From assembly GCA_003233055.1 (NCBI GenBank), contig QIKP01000015.1:1-64000 (forward strand): DNA of 64,000 bases, written 5' to 3'. The DNA comes from Planctomycetaceae bacterium. GTDB taxonomy: Bacteria; Planctomycetota; Planctomycetia; Pirellulales; Lacipirellulaceae. Positions 1-9,347 of this stretch are shown here, piece by piece. The translations under genes and the position numbers were made by a program. The stretch's first letter is position 1, and each line of letters opens with the position of its first letter. Under the pieces are notes generated by a model, which was not told where the DNA came from, did no database searches, and saw only the letters and a program-made list of their open reading frames with translations.

Positions 1-1
1 G

Positions 2-352
2 ACCTCTGGCGAGGCGTCGCGTCGCGTCGGCTACCTGCTGGCCCGATTGCGACATATTACCTCGGACGAAGGTTTTCGGCTCCACCCCGACAAGACCCGC
101 GTCCTTCGGCCCAATGCCCAGCAAACGGTGACTGGCATCGTGGTGAACGATCGCACCGGGGTTCCCCGGAAGACGATCCGTCGCCTGCGTGCGATTCTCC
201 ATAACGCCGAGCGTACTGGCCTCGCTGCGCAAAACCGCGCCGGCCACCCCCACTTCGAGTCGTGGCTTGCCGGGATGATCGCCTACGTCCGAATGGTCAA
301 CCCCGAACAGGCGTCGGGTCTCACGGATGCCTGGGAGCGGTTGCGAGTCTAG
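2..352 (+). CDS. Retron-type reverse transcriptase, C-terminal part (5' end outside window)
   Basis: The reading frame is open from the window edge to the TAG stop, so only the last ~116 residues are visible. They match the end of the palm and the thumb of bacterial retron-type reverse transcriptases: a GF-x-LHPDKTRV segment, then TVTGIVVN, which fits the conserved VTG motif of retron-type enzymes, then a helical thumb with RLRAILHNAE and a closing YVRMVNPE segment. The catalytic YADD would lie just upstream: the first visible residues (TSGEASRR) sit where the post-YADD segment normally begins. The enzyme family makes cDNA from an RNA template. Whether this is a retron, a defence RT or a group II intron remnant cannot be decided without the upstream sequence. 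No maturase or HNH domain follows the thumb, which argues against an intron-encoded protein. Confidence 0.8.
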   Translation, partial: TSGEASRRVGYLLARLRHITSDEGFRLHPDKTRVLRPNAQQTVTGIVVNDRTGVPRKTIRRLRAILHNAERTGLAAQNRAGHPHFESWLAGMIAYVRMVNPEQASGLTDAWERLRV

Positions 353-430
353 CGAGGGAACGTCCCTCCATCGTGGCACCTTCCGGCGCAAAACAACGTC
401 TTTCTTGTTCGTTGTCCGTCGCTTCCGTAG

Positions 431-450
431 CCCGACCAAGCTTGGTCGGG
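431..450. repeat. Perfect 20-bp palindrome after the RT gene
   Basis: CCCGACCAAG followed by its exact reverse complement CTTGGTCGGG, preceded by TAG. It lies in the 278-bp gap between the RT stop and the glycosyltransferase start, where I see no gene. Transcribed, it would form a 10-bp hairpin. The TAG followed by a GC-rich palindrome resembles the other intergenic repeats further right, but this core is seen only once here. Confidence 0.7.
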
Positions 451-630
451 GCAACTGGCGGGAGAGCTAGCGGTGCAAGCGACGCCAGGCGACTGGGAAA
501 CGGCTTAGCCGTTCTTCTGCGGAAGGAATTGGTTGGTGGGGAATTCTCGAATAGGTCAACTAGGATGCCCCGATTGCCGACTTTTACGAGAGACAGATCC
601 CTCTTTCCGGCCGTCTGGTGCGAGCATTGC

Positions 631-1620
631 ATGCGTACAACTTGCTTAGTGAATAACTACAACTACCGTCCTTACGTTGGCGAGGCGGTCGATAGTGCGC
701 TCGCCCAGACCGTTCCGTTTGACGAGATCATTGTCGTCGATGACGGCTCAACAGACGATAGCGTATTGTTCCTTCGTCGCGAATACGCGGCGGAACCCCG
801 CGTGAAGATCGTGGCGAAGCAAAATGAAGGTCAGCTCTCAGCGTTTAACGAAGGGGTTCGCCACGCGACGGGCGACCTCCTGTTCTTTCTGGATGCCGAT
901 GATCGCTATCGGACGGTCTACTTGAGCGAAGCGATGGCAGTCTATGAGGACCGCCCGATTGATTTTGCCATAGCGGGCGTGAAGATGTTCGGGCCAGCAA
1001 CCGAGGCGAATTTCGCGTTGCAACCTCGCCGGGATTTAGGTTATTCGGCTCTGGCGAGTCTACTCGGCCGGGCTTACGTAGGGGGGCCGACTTCGGCGCT
1101 CTCGATGCGTCGCCAGATCGCTAACTTTGTCTTGCCTTACGACCAGGTGGAAGATTGGGTTACCCGGGCGGACGACGTCTTGATACTCGGAGCGTCGATA
1201 GCGGGAGCTCGGAAGTACCATCTGGGCGATGCGCTGGTGGAATACAGGCAGCATGGGAATAACTACTATTCGGGGCAGTTGTCCAACGTGGTAGGGAAAT
1301 ATGCCCATGCATTGGCCGTGAATCGGCTGGTCCGTTGGTGCGCCGAACGGGCGGGCTTTGCCATGGACGACTTGCCGATGATGTTGCATCGCGAGTTTGC
1401 CACCATCGAGCGTCCGACCGGTCGCGAGTTGTCGGCCTACTTGTGGATGTCTTGGCGGGCCAAACTGACGCTGCGCGTTCGTGCTCGACATTGGGGGACC
1501 ATGGCATTGCATTTCGCTAAAGAAATCGCCCGGCCAAGCGAACCACCACGTGAAGCCGTTCGGGACCAGACGGAAGTGGTCCCTGGTACGATCTCGATCG
1601 AGCAGCGGCGAGCCGCGTAA
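631..1620 (+). CDS. Family 2 glycosyltransferase
   Basis: A 329-residue GT-A fold glycosyltransferase that would transfer a sugar from a nucleotide-sugar donor to an acceptor, probably a surface glycan. The N-terminus shows the family pattern directly: a VNNYNY strand, IIVVDDGSTDDS (nucleotide binding), a QNEGQLSAFNEG segment and the metal-binding FLDADD. The frame is open further upstream to 262, but that extension is arginine-rich, unlike any glycosyltransferase and runs through intergenic repeat DNA. The ATG at 631 puts the first beta-strand right at the N-terminus, as is usual for the family. An ATG at 565 is possible. No clear ribosome binding site is seen for either. No other glycan genes are adjacent, so the acceptor is unknown. 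The gene ends 18 bp from the convergent giant surface-protein gene. Confidence 0.85.
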   Translation: MRTTCLVNNYNYRPYVGEAVDSALAQTVPFDEIIVVDDGSTDDSVLFLRREYAAEPRVKIVAKQNEGQLSAFNEGVRHATGDLLFFLDADDRYRTVYLSEAMAVYEDRPIDFAIAGVKMFGPATEANFALQPRRDLGYSALASLLGRAYVGGPTSALSMRRQIANFVLPYDQVEDWVTRADDVLILGASIAGARKYHLGDALVEYRQHGNNYYSGQLSNVVGKYAHALAVNRLVRWCAERAGFAMDDLPMMLHREFATIERPTGRELSAYLWMSWRAKLTLRVRARHWGTMALHFAKEIARPSEPPREAVRDQTEVVPGTISIEQRRAA

Positions 1621-1638
1621 AACGGAACCTATTCCGTC

Positions 1639-4600
1639 TTACGAATCGATTTGTCGCAACTTGAGGGCGACGACTCCCAGCTTGTCCAGCGTTACCGACA
1701 TCGTTTGTGCGGTTTCGGTTGTCGTGGTGCCGGTGAAGAGGTTCTCGACGACGTATTCACCGGGCAGGCCCGCAATGGAGACCTCCATGGTCGACTCGGT
1801 GGAGTTGACCAGAATCAAGTAGCGTTCGTCACCGACTGCCGTGTTTAAGTAGTTCAGCGTAGGGAACTCAAAGGTCGATCCATCGTCGTGGACGTAGGTG
1901 AAGGTCGAATCGCCGTTTTCTACGGCGATCGTCAGGTCGTCGCGATCTTCGCCAAACAGAAAGGCTTCCTGCAGATTGAGTTCGCCGGTCAAGTCGTTGG
2001 CGACCGAACCGTAGGCCTCGAATTGCTCGTTCTGCGTGGTGAGGTTAGGGCGATTCTCGAAACCAGAGAAAACATTGAGGCTCTCGATGCCCTTGACCAG
2101 TGCGAGATAGGTGTCGTGGCGAATGACCCGCTCGATTTCGGTCGGATTGGTGCCCGTTAAGGGGTCGGTGAAGTCCTCAAAGAGCTGCAAGACGGCTTGC
2201 GGGGTGTTGCCAAGTTGGGTGGCGGCGTTGATGATTTGATCGAAGCTCCATGTGGCCCAACCCGCGCGCTGGGGCCCGCGGTCGTCGCGGGTGGTCAGGT
2301 AGGAACCTTTGGTCGTGATGTCCTGGAATTCTCCCGTGATGATTAGCTGCTCCGTGGTCCGGTTATTGGCTTCGTACATCCAGAGGGGGCGCTGCTCTTG
2401 GCCTCTTTCCAACTCGACTTGGCGGATCGTCTCGCTGGCGACACGAAGGTAGCGAATCTCGTCCTCGATCCAGTACCGGAGTTCCTCGGGCAGGAGCGAC
2501 CAACGAGCGACCGTCGCGTTGGCGACCGGGTCGTCGATCACGGCTTCGACCTGCTGCCGGACGTAGTCGGCGATCTCTTGGTCCGATAGCAGCGCGATGG
2601 CAGCCGGTCGGCCGTCGAAACCAATGCCGGTGAGCGACGGATGCTGACGCAATTGGTAAGTAAATTTCAAGCCCTCCGCAGCCGCTTCGTAAACGAACTG
2701 GAAGCCTTCCCAATCGGGATTGTAGTAGGGCCCAGCCAGCGTGAATCCTTCTTCGGCGACCCGCTCGATGTTGGACTTGGAGGGGTCCGCATCGTTCTGG
2801 CCGACGATCGAGTAGAGCCCGAACCCGATTTGCTGGCCATAGGGATAAATCCCTTCCGGATCGAGATTGGCAGAGGCGTCGGCGGTGATCTCAAAGAAAA
2901 GGTTGGCGTCGGGGGTTAGTGCGCCAGTTGTGCTGGCGGCGGCCGCGACGCGGATGATTTCGATCCCCTTGATCGCCGGGTTCTCTACTTCGCGGCCGAA
3001 ATCGATGTCAAGGTTCGTATCGCTTTGGATGATGAACGACTTCATCACACCGGTGTAACCACCGACCTCGGCGAAGACGTCGTAGTCGTCGAGTACCTTT
3101 TGTCCTTCGATGGTAACATCAAAGACACGCTGGCCAACGCCTTGGGCACCGTTGTAAATTTCGGCGAAGTAGAGGCGGACCTCGTAGGTCCCGGCCGTGA
3201 CGTCGAAGTCCCATTGTATCTCCTGGCCGGTTGGCGGATCCCATCGCTCGGTTTGGAAGAGCGAGGCGGGTATGCCGGCCGGTAGGCTACTGTTGCCTAG
3301 GTTGATGCCTTGCGAAGTCGAGAAGGAGTTGCTGCCCGCCGGGCCGGAGTTGGTGAAACTGGCGTCGGTCGTCCAAGTCGGATTCCCCGGAATCGCTGGG
3401 CCTCCCGCATTGACGCGGTAGACAATCGCATCGATCGTTGGGTCGACGATCACCTCTTCTTCAACGGTGATCGTCACCAACTGGCTGTCGGAGAGGGCCG
3501 GGGTGCCATCGTCGGTGGCGGTGACGGTAATCGCTAGGCTACCGATGTCGGAGATCTCGGGTGAGATCACCAGCGTCCCGGTGCCGTTTCCATTGTCGGT
3601 AAAGCTGGCGTAGGTCGGCAAATTGGTAACGCTCAGGGCAATGTCGTCGCCGTTCGGGTCGGTCGCGGTGACCAGAATCGACTGGCTATCGCCGGCCGTG
3701 ACGGTCGGGTTGCTGATCGAGGCCAATACCGGCGCGCTGTTGGTGCTCGTGGAGGCATTGTATTCGACCAGCAGGCGGGCGACGTCGCTTGTTTGGTCTC
3801 CCTCGACGACGACGGCCAGGAAGTGGTTGAGTCCTCCGTTGTTGCCATTGTCGAGTAACGTGACAGGCACGTCGACGAAGCCCGATGCGCCGATGGTGAG
3901 GGTCTGCTCGGCGAGTCCGATGACGTTGTTCGACTCGAACGGATCGACATCAAACCCGCCGCCCGGAACGCCCGCGAGGAACAACCCTGCCTCGGCTTGC
4001 AGAAGCCGAACGGTGGCGCCAGGCGTTGCTGAAACACGGATGATTTGGTTGCCGTTGGTGACGACGGTTGGCGTGTTGGGAAGGCCGAGGAATTGCAAGC
4101 TGGGGGCGGCCGGGGCGCCGACTTCCACCGTTGCCACCCCGCTGGTATTGCTACCTGACTGACGGAACAGTTCGGAAGTGACCGTCGATCCATCGTCGAA
4201 CGTGATTGTGACGAGGGAGCCGGCCAGTTCCAAGCCGGAGATACTAGCTGAGTCGCCGGGGCCTGGGGGGCTTGCTCCGCGGATGGTGCTCGGATCGATA
4301 TCGACTGCGAAGGAGAATTGTTCGCCCGGATCGAAGTCGTCGAAGGCGACTTCGAGTGCTTGGTATCCGAGGTGGAGTGGCTTGGAAAAAACGGAAGTGC
4401 TCTGGCCTGTTTGCAAGCCACCGGTGGTGGGCGAGAACCCTTGGCCAATTGGGTCGCCTACGGCGCCGTTGGGGTCAAACGCCACATCAGGCAGCATCGC
4501 GGTGTCGATATCGAATCGAATCGATTCGATTTTCTGTCCCCCCAGAGAGTTGTTCTGAATATTAAACGATCCAGCGGTGAAGGTACTTGACGAGCTGAGC

Positions 4601-7600
4601 GATCCGCCCCCATTGACTTCGACGAATGCCGAAGCATTGGTTGGCGCTGGAGCGACGCCAACGCCCGACAGGGCAACCGCGAGTGGGGAATTATTGCCGG
4701 AGTGAACCACCGACAGGTTGGCCGTGGCACCGCCCGTTGCCGACGGAGTAAACTCTATTTCGATACTGGCCGAATCACCTGGAGCGATCGAAAGCACACC
4801 GGTTGTAGTCACGGCATAGGCTGCTGCGCCACTACCTGTGATGGCAAGATTGGCTGTGTCGATGGTGATCGTCGGATCGCCGGCCCCACCCTGGTTGGTC
4901 AGCGTGAGGGTTTGGGTGACCGATTCGTCCGTGGCAACGCTTTCCCAAGCGAGGGACGTCTCGGAGCTGAGAAGCTGGTTGGGGCTGGAGCCGGCGGTGA
5001 GGATTTCGATCGCGCGGACCTGCGGGTTTTCGACGATACGGTCGAAGTCGATGTCGAGGGTCCCATCACTTTGGACCAAGAACGACTTCATCACGGCCAC
5101 ACCCCCGCCGACGTCGGCGAAGATGTCGTAGTTGTCGAGGACCAGGTTGCCTTCGATCGAAACATCAAACACGCGATTCCCAACTCCCATGGTCGGGCCA
5201 TACGTCTCGGCGAAGTAGAGGCGTACTTCGTACGCGCCAGGCGTGACATCGAAGTTCCACTGCATCTCTTGGCCACTTAGCTGGTCGTACCGCTCGGTTT
5301 GGAAGAGCTGCGAAGGGGTGCCGGTCGGAATCGATGCGTTGCTGAGACTAATGTTGGCCGAATTGCTAAACGACTGGCTACTCGCCGCCCCGCTATTCGT
5401 GAACCCGCCGTCGGTCACCCACGAAGGATTGTCCGACACCAGAGGGCCTCCGGCGTTGACGCGGTAGACCACCTCGCCCGCGACGACCAGCGGAAGTACG
5501 TTGAGCCCGACCACTTGGGTGTCGGAAAGGAGCGGGCTGCCATCGTCGGAGGCCGTGACAACGACGTTCGTGCTGCCAGCATCGTTCGCACCTGGCGTGA
5601 GCGTGAGCGTCCCGGTGCCATTGCCGTTGTCTACAAAATTGGCCCAAGTCGGCAGGTTGGCGATGTCGAGCGAGAGGTTGTCGCCGTCGGGGTCGCTGGC
5701 AGAGATGTTGACAACTTGTGTTTCGCCCACCGTGAGTGTTTGCGGGCTAATCAAGGCGAGTACCGGTGGCAGGTTCGACGGGGCATCGGCCAAGACTTCG
5801 ATCAGATCCCACGTCGCGGGAATGGCGGGAGCCGAGCCGATCGACGTCGAGATAATCCCGACCGCCATGCCTTGCGAAGTGCTGAGGAGCCAATCGGTTG
5901 GAACCGTGACGGGAGTGCCAAGGTTGATTCGCGCGCCGCCGTCGATTTGGTAACTCGCTTGGACCGTCGACTGCGTGATGTCGATGGTCAAGTACAAGTC
6001 GATCGCTGCGGGGCCTGGCAATCCGATCGGGTCGATCGTCCCGGTCGTAACGGTGCCATCGACCTCAAGCTGCGTGCTGATCCCGGTCGCGCCGACAACG
6101 ATCTTGAAGTAGTTGTCTTGGTCCCCGTTACCAATGAAGAGCCCCATCGACTGCTCGCCCTGAGGGGTCTCGCCGCTAAAGGGGGCGAGTATTCGAGTGC
6201 GAGCGGTGACCGGGGTCGTCGCCCCGGCGAGGTTGACGCCAAACTGAAAAGCTTGCTCCTGGGTGTTGAGCGCGCCGGTGGCATCTCCTTCGCTGATTTG
6301 GTCGAGGGTCAGCACTCCGGCCGCCCCGCCTGCGGTGATCTGGCTAATGTCGAAGAGGTCTTCGTAGTTGTCGACGCCATTGGTCATCAGCCCGGTGAAG
6401 CCAGCGTTGAGCAGGCCACCGTTGCTGGCTCCTTCGTTCTCCCAATCGTACGAGACGCCGACGAAAGTCGTCAGGCCGTTGTCGGCATCCAGGGCGAATC
6501 GGTCGCTGGTGTCGAGAATCGAGTCGTTGTCGTCGTCGGGGTCGAGCAGATCCGAGAGGAAGTCGCCATCGTTGTCGGCTGGGAAGTCACCCGCATTGTC
6601 GGGATTCGTGCCGTTGGCGATTTCGTCGTCGTTCGAGAAACCATCCCCGTCGCTGTCGTCATTGCTACTAGAATCCACCACGACCGCCCCGCCGTAGTCG
6701 GCCGGCTCGAAGACATGGATGACTCCGCTGCCAATCGCCGCCACCCAGATTGTTCCGGGAAAGAGTCCGTTGTCGCCAACTGCCGTCACGTCGAGTGGTA
6801 CCACACCTACGGAGCTAAAGAGTTGTTCCTCCAGGACGACGGCATCGCCTGCGGCGTTGAGCTTCACGCGTTTAATGCTGTTGTCAAAACTGGCCGCGAG
6901 AAGGTCGCCTTGGAGGGAACCCTGGAAGTTGCTTGCGGTGTACTCCGTGAGCCCATTGGTGGAGCTTCCCCAAACGTACAGTCCGCCATCCTCGGCTCCC
7001 GGCTGGCGAAAATCGGATTCGATGGGGTTCCCGACCGTGACGGGGGACTGCGGATTGGATGCGTTGAAGGTGTTGTTGGGATTCGATCGAGTTGGATTGG
7101 GATGCCCCCCGTAGTAGCCTTCGCCGGTGATGAAGTGGAGCGCGTCGCCGAAGGTCGCTCCGCCATTGTTGATGGCATTGGTGGCGTTCCCCTCCGGGCC
7201 TTCGCCTTGAGGCGTGCCGCCCCAGCCGGCGTTCGGGCCGTTGTTGATCGTGTAGAGCCGACCCTGCTCGGTCAGTACAATGTCGTAGGAATTCCGGAAG
7301 CCCGGGGCGTAGACCTGCACCGGTCCACCAGGGACGAGCAAGGCTTGGTTTTTTCCATCGTTGCCGCCGAACGGATCGGTCGTGTCGACTCCTGGTTGGT
7401 CTTCGTCGTCGAGCGTGGGCAGGTCGTACGTCGTTTCGCCGATCGCATCGAGGTCGATACTCAGGATGGCAGCCGAGAGGGCGAACTCCGGAAGATTGGC
7501 GAAGTTGTTCGACGGCGCGCCGGTGTTCGTATTCCCACCCTGGGCGATGTAGAGCGTGTTGGTCGCCTCGTCGAGTGCCAGACCATTGGCGGTATGGTTT

Positions 7601-9015
7601 TCTTCCGAACGGGGTAAACCTCGTACCAGGTCGAGCTTGTCCCATGACGAACCGTTCCAGGTGAGCCGAGAAAGGATGCCGGAGTTGGTGTCGAGGTTGA
7701 GGTCGGCTCCCGATCCGCCCCCCCCAATCCGCGGGTCGCTAGAGGTCACAAAAATCACGGGGTTTTGTATCGTTCCCGTCACGAGTAGGCCGGTGACCAG
7801 TCGGTCGGTAACGCTCGGGTTGAGCGTGCCGTCGTCGTCGCGGTTGGGAAGGTCTTGGATTTGTGTGAGGGTTTCGGTGGCGATGACTTGGTAGTCGTTC
7901 GCTGCGACGCGGTCGATGGTGTAAATCTGAATCAGCCCATCTTGCTGAGCGACGTAGAGCCTCCCATCAGGGCCGAATTGTAGCGAAGTGGGACGCGAGG
8001 AATCCTCGCCGACGAGGTCCGACTTGCCGAAGTTGATCGGCACTTCGCTTACGCCGGTGCCCGTCAGGTTGATCGACAGGGGCGAGTTGTCGCCCGAATG
8101 GGGGAGCAGAAGCTCTGCCTGCTTCGTGGTAGCGTCGGTCGGTGCGAACGTGATATTCAGGGTCGTCGAGTCGCCCGGTGCCAGGACGATCGGCGAGCCG
8201 CCCGGGAGGGTGGCGGTGAAGAGGCCCGCGTCGGTGCCGGTGATCGAAAGGTCGGCCGGGTCGATTGTCAGCGCAGGATCGCCCGATTCGCCCAGGTTGG
8301 TCAGCGTCACGGATTGCGTTACGCTGTTCCCAATAAGCGTACCGGAAAAGTTGACCGTGCTCTGCGACGAGGTTAATTGGTTGCCGACCACCACTTGCCG
8401 AATCTCGATTCCCTTGACCGCCGGGTTTTCCGTGACACGGGCGAAGTCGATGTCGAGGTTCGCATCACTGTTGACGAGGAACGACTTCATCACGCCGGTG
8501 TACCCGCCAACGTCGGCGTAGACGTCGTAGTTGTCGAGAACCGTTGCGCCTTCGATCGCCACGTCGAAGACTCGCTGGCCGACCCCTTGCGCGCCGCTAT
8601 AAATCTCCGCGAAGTAAAGCCGCACTTCGTAGGTGCCGGGCGTTACCGAAAAGTCCCACTGCATCTCCTGGCCATCGCCGCTATCCCACCGCTCGCTCTG
8701 AAACAGAGCTTCCGGCGTTCCCGTGGGAAGCGACGCATTGCTCGTGTTGATCGAGGTGGAAACGCTAAAGGGATTGCTGCTCGCCGCGCCGCTATTGGTA
8801 AACCCGCTGTCGGTCGTCCAGGCGGGCAGTCCCGCCAGCGACGGTCCCCCCGCATTCACGCGAAACAGGAGATCGGCGGTCAAGAGTTGGCGCTCTTCGA
8901 GCCGTTCGAGCGACAAGCGCTTCGGTTGCCGGCGGTGGCTACCTCGTTGAGAGTTCTTGCGATGGCGGCGGCCCGATCGGCCGCCAGAAGGCTTGCGCTG
9001 AAAAGAGAACGGCAT
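1639..9015 (-). CDS. Giant multidomain secreted protein with three malectin domains and C-terminal hydrolase-like domain
   Basis: A 2,458-residue protein. The N-terminus is strongly basic and then reads RLEERQLLTA (about residues 38-47), the LEPR-XLL-like motif that marks exported planctomycete giants. Approximate order of domains: malectin 50-208; choice-of-anchor-D/ASPM-like beta-sandwich 212-325; beta-propeller resembling soluble glucose/sorbosone dehydrogenases 325-775; acidic thrombospondin-type-3 calcium repeats 778-838 (DSDGDG, DNDGD); a lectin/laminin-G-like stretch to ~1070; cadherin-like repeat 1075-1173; malectin 1184-1341; second anchor-D sandwich 1348-1458; a further unassigned beta-rich stretch; cadherin-like repeat 1758-1855; malectin 1865-2023; and from ~2030 an alpha/beta region that reads like a TIM-barrel glycosidase with a terminal beta-sandwich. 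Malectin domains bind carbohydrate, so a role in binding and perhaps cleaving extracellular polysaccharide is inferred. No partner genes adjoin it. Confidence 0.85.
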   Translation of the reverse strand: MPFSFQRKPSGGRSGRRHRKNSQRGSHRRQPKRLSLERLEERQLLTADLLFRVNAGGPSLAGLPAWTTDSGFTNSGAASSNPFSVSTSINTSNASLPTGTPEALFQSERWDSGDGQEMQWDFSVTPGTYEVRLYFAEIYSGAQGVGQRVFDVAIEGATVLDNYDVYADVGGYTGVMKSFLVNSDANLDIDFARVTENPAVKGIEIRQVVVGNQLTSSQSTVNFSGTLIGNSVTQSVTLTNLGESGDPALTIDPADLSITGTDAGLFTATLPGGSPIVLAPGDSTTLNITFAPTDATTKQAELLLPHSGDNSPLSINLTGTGVSEVPINFGKSDLVGEDSSRPTSLQFGPDGRLYVAQQDGLIQIYTIDRVAANDYQVIATETLTQIQDLPNRDDDGTLNPSVTDRLVTGLLVTGTIQNPVIFVTSSDPRIGGGGSGADLNLDTNSGILSRLTWNGSSWDKLDLVRGLPRSEENHTANGLALDEATNTLYIAQGGNTNTGAPSNNFANLPEFALSAAILSIDLDAIGETTYDLPTLDDEDQPGVDTTDPFGGNDGKNQALLVPGGPVQVYAPGFRNSYDIVLTEQGRLYTINNGPNAGWGGTPQGEGPEGNATNAINNGGATFGDALHFITGEGYYGGHPNPTRSNPNNTFNASNPQSPVTVGNPIESDFRQPGAEDGGLYVWGSSTNGLTEYTASNFQGSLQGDLLAASFDNSIKRVKLNAAGDAVVLEEQLFSSVGVVPLDVTAVGDNGLFPGTIWVAAIGSGVIHVFEPADYGGAVVVDSSSNDDSDGDGFSNDDEIANGTNPDNAGDFPADNDGDFLSDLLDPDDDNDSILDTSDRFALDADNGLTTFVGVSYDWENEGASNGGLLNAGFTGLMTNGVDNYEDLFDISQITAGGAAGVLTLDQISEGDATGALNTQEQAFQFGVNLAGATTPVTARTRILAPFSGETPQGEQSMGLFIGNGDQDNYFKIVVGATGISTQLEVDGTVTTGTIDPIGLPGPAAIDLYLTIDITQSTVQASYQIDGGARINLGTPVTVPTDWLLSTSQGMAVGIISTSIGSAPAIPATWDLIEVLADAPSNLPPVLALISPQTLTVGETQVVNISASDPDGDNLSLDIANLPTWANFVDNGNGTGTLTLTPGANDAGSTNVVVTASDDGSPLLSDTQVVGLNVLPLVVAGEVVYRVNAGGPLVSDNPSWVTDGGFTNSGAASSQSFSNSANISLSNASIPTGTPSQLFQTERYDQLSGQEMQWNFDVTPGAYEVRLYFAETYGPTMGVGNRVFDVSIEGNLVLDNYDIFADVGGGVAVMKSFLVQSDGTLDIDFDRIVENPQVRAIEILTAGSSPNQLLSSETSLAWESVATDESVTQTLTLTNQGGAGDPTITIDTANLAITGSGAAAYAVTTTGVLSIAPGDSASIEIEFTPSATGGATANLSVVHSGNNSPLAVALSGVGVAPAPTNASAFVEVNGGGSLSSSSTFTAGSFNIQNNSLGGQKIESIRFDIDTAMLPDVAFDPNGAVGDPIGQGFSPTTGGLQTGQSTSVFSKPLHLGYQALEVAFDDFDPGEQFSFAVDIDPSTIRGASPPGPGDSASISGLELAGSLVTITFDDGSTVTSELFRQSGSNTSGVATVEVGAPAAPSLQFLGLPNTPTVVTNGNQIIRVSATPGATVRLLQAEAGLFLAGVPGGGFDVDPFESNNVIGLAEQTLTIGASGFVDVPVTLLDNGNNGGLNHFLAVVVEGDQTSDVARLLVEYNASTSTNSAPVLASISNPTVTAGDSQSILVTATDPNGDDIALSVTNLPTYASFTDNGNGTGTLVISPEISDIGSLAITVTATDDGTPALSDSQLVTITVEEEVIVDPTIDAIVYRVNAGGPAIPGNPTWTTDASFTNSGPAGSNSFSTSQGINLGNSSLPAGIPASLFQTERWDPPTGQEIQWDFDVTAGTYEVRLYFAEIYNGAQGVGQRVFDVTIEGQKVLDDYDVFAEVGGYTGVMKSFIIQSDTNLDIDFGREVENPAIKGIEIIRVAAAASTTGALTPDANLFFEITADASANLDPEGIYPYGQQIGFGLYSIVGQNDADPSKSNIERVAEEGFTLAGPYYNPDWEGFQFVYEAAAEGLKFTYQLRQHPSLTGIGFDGRPAAIALLSDQEIADYVRQQVEAVIDDPVANATVARWSLLPEELRYWIEDEIRYLRVASETIRQVELERGQEQRPLWMYEANNRTTEQLIITGEFQDITTKGSYLTTRDDRGPQRAGWATWSFDQIINAATQLGNTPQAVLQLFEDFTDPLTGTNPTEIERVIRHDTYLALVKGIESLNVFSGFENRPNLTTQNEQFEAYGSVANDLTGELNLQEAFLFGEDRDDLTIAVENGDSTFTYVHDDGSTFEFPTLNYLNTAVGDERYLILVNSTESTMEVSIAGLPGEYVVENLFTGTTTTETAQTMSVTLDKLGVVALKLRQIDS

Positions 9016-9242
9016 CGCATCGCAACCGCCCTAGTCGTTGGCGGTCCCCCGGGGAGTGGTTGGCAGGATGGGGCGGCAGAAAAGGCCGCAACATCCAGGC
9101 TAAACAACCCAAGCTTCCCAGGCAATCAAAAAGAGAGATGAGGGTAGCGATTCCCCCACTTCGGCAGGACTTTTTTGCCCGACGACCGTCGCAACCAATT
9201 CAACCGGCAGCGCCAGACTGCGGGGGCGGGGGTGCTGACGAC

Positions 9243-9347
9243 TCCGGGCGCTAACGCTTCCGGCTCGCCGGGGGAGAAAACGGCGAGCCGGAAGCGTTAG
9301 CGCCCGGAGATTTTAAAACGGCGAGCCGGAAGCGTTAGCGCCCGGAT
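9243..9347. repeat. Family A palindromic repeats, three copies
   Basis: Three copies of a unit containing GGGCGCTAACGCTTCCGGCTC: one forward (9244-9269), two inverted (about 9281-9309 and 9318-9345). The first two form a near-perfect long hairpin with a short loop. The block fills the right half of the 332-bp gap between the giant gene and the FucP-like gene; nothing else is seen in that gap. The last element abuts and supplies the stop codon of the permease gene on the minus strand (GGGCGC followed by TAA). Further copies of the same unit occur at 16686-16767, 16949-16975 and 20797-20858. Confidence 0.85.

Noticed and set aside
262-630. Upstream extension of the glycosyltransferase frame
   Set aside because: It overlaps the RT 3' end, crosses a palindromic repeat and codes an Arg/Ser-rich stretch unlike glycosyltransferases. 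The start at 631 is better.
5299-7617. Long open frame (772 codons) on the plus strand
   Set aside because: It lies wholly antisense to the giant malectin gene, is extremely rich in Arg, Val, Asp and Gly and has no domain. It is a codon-bias shadow of the real gene.
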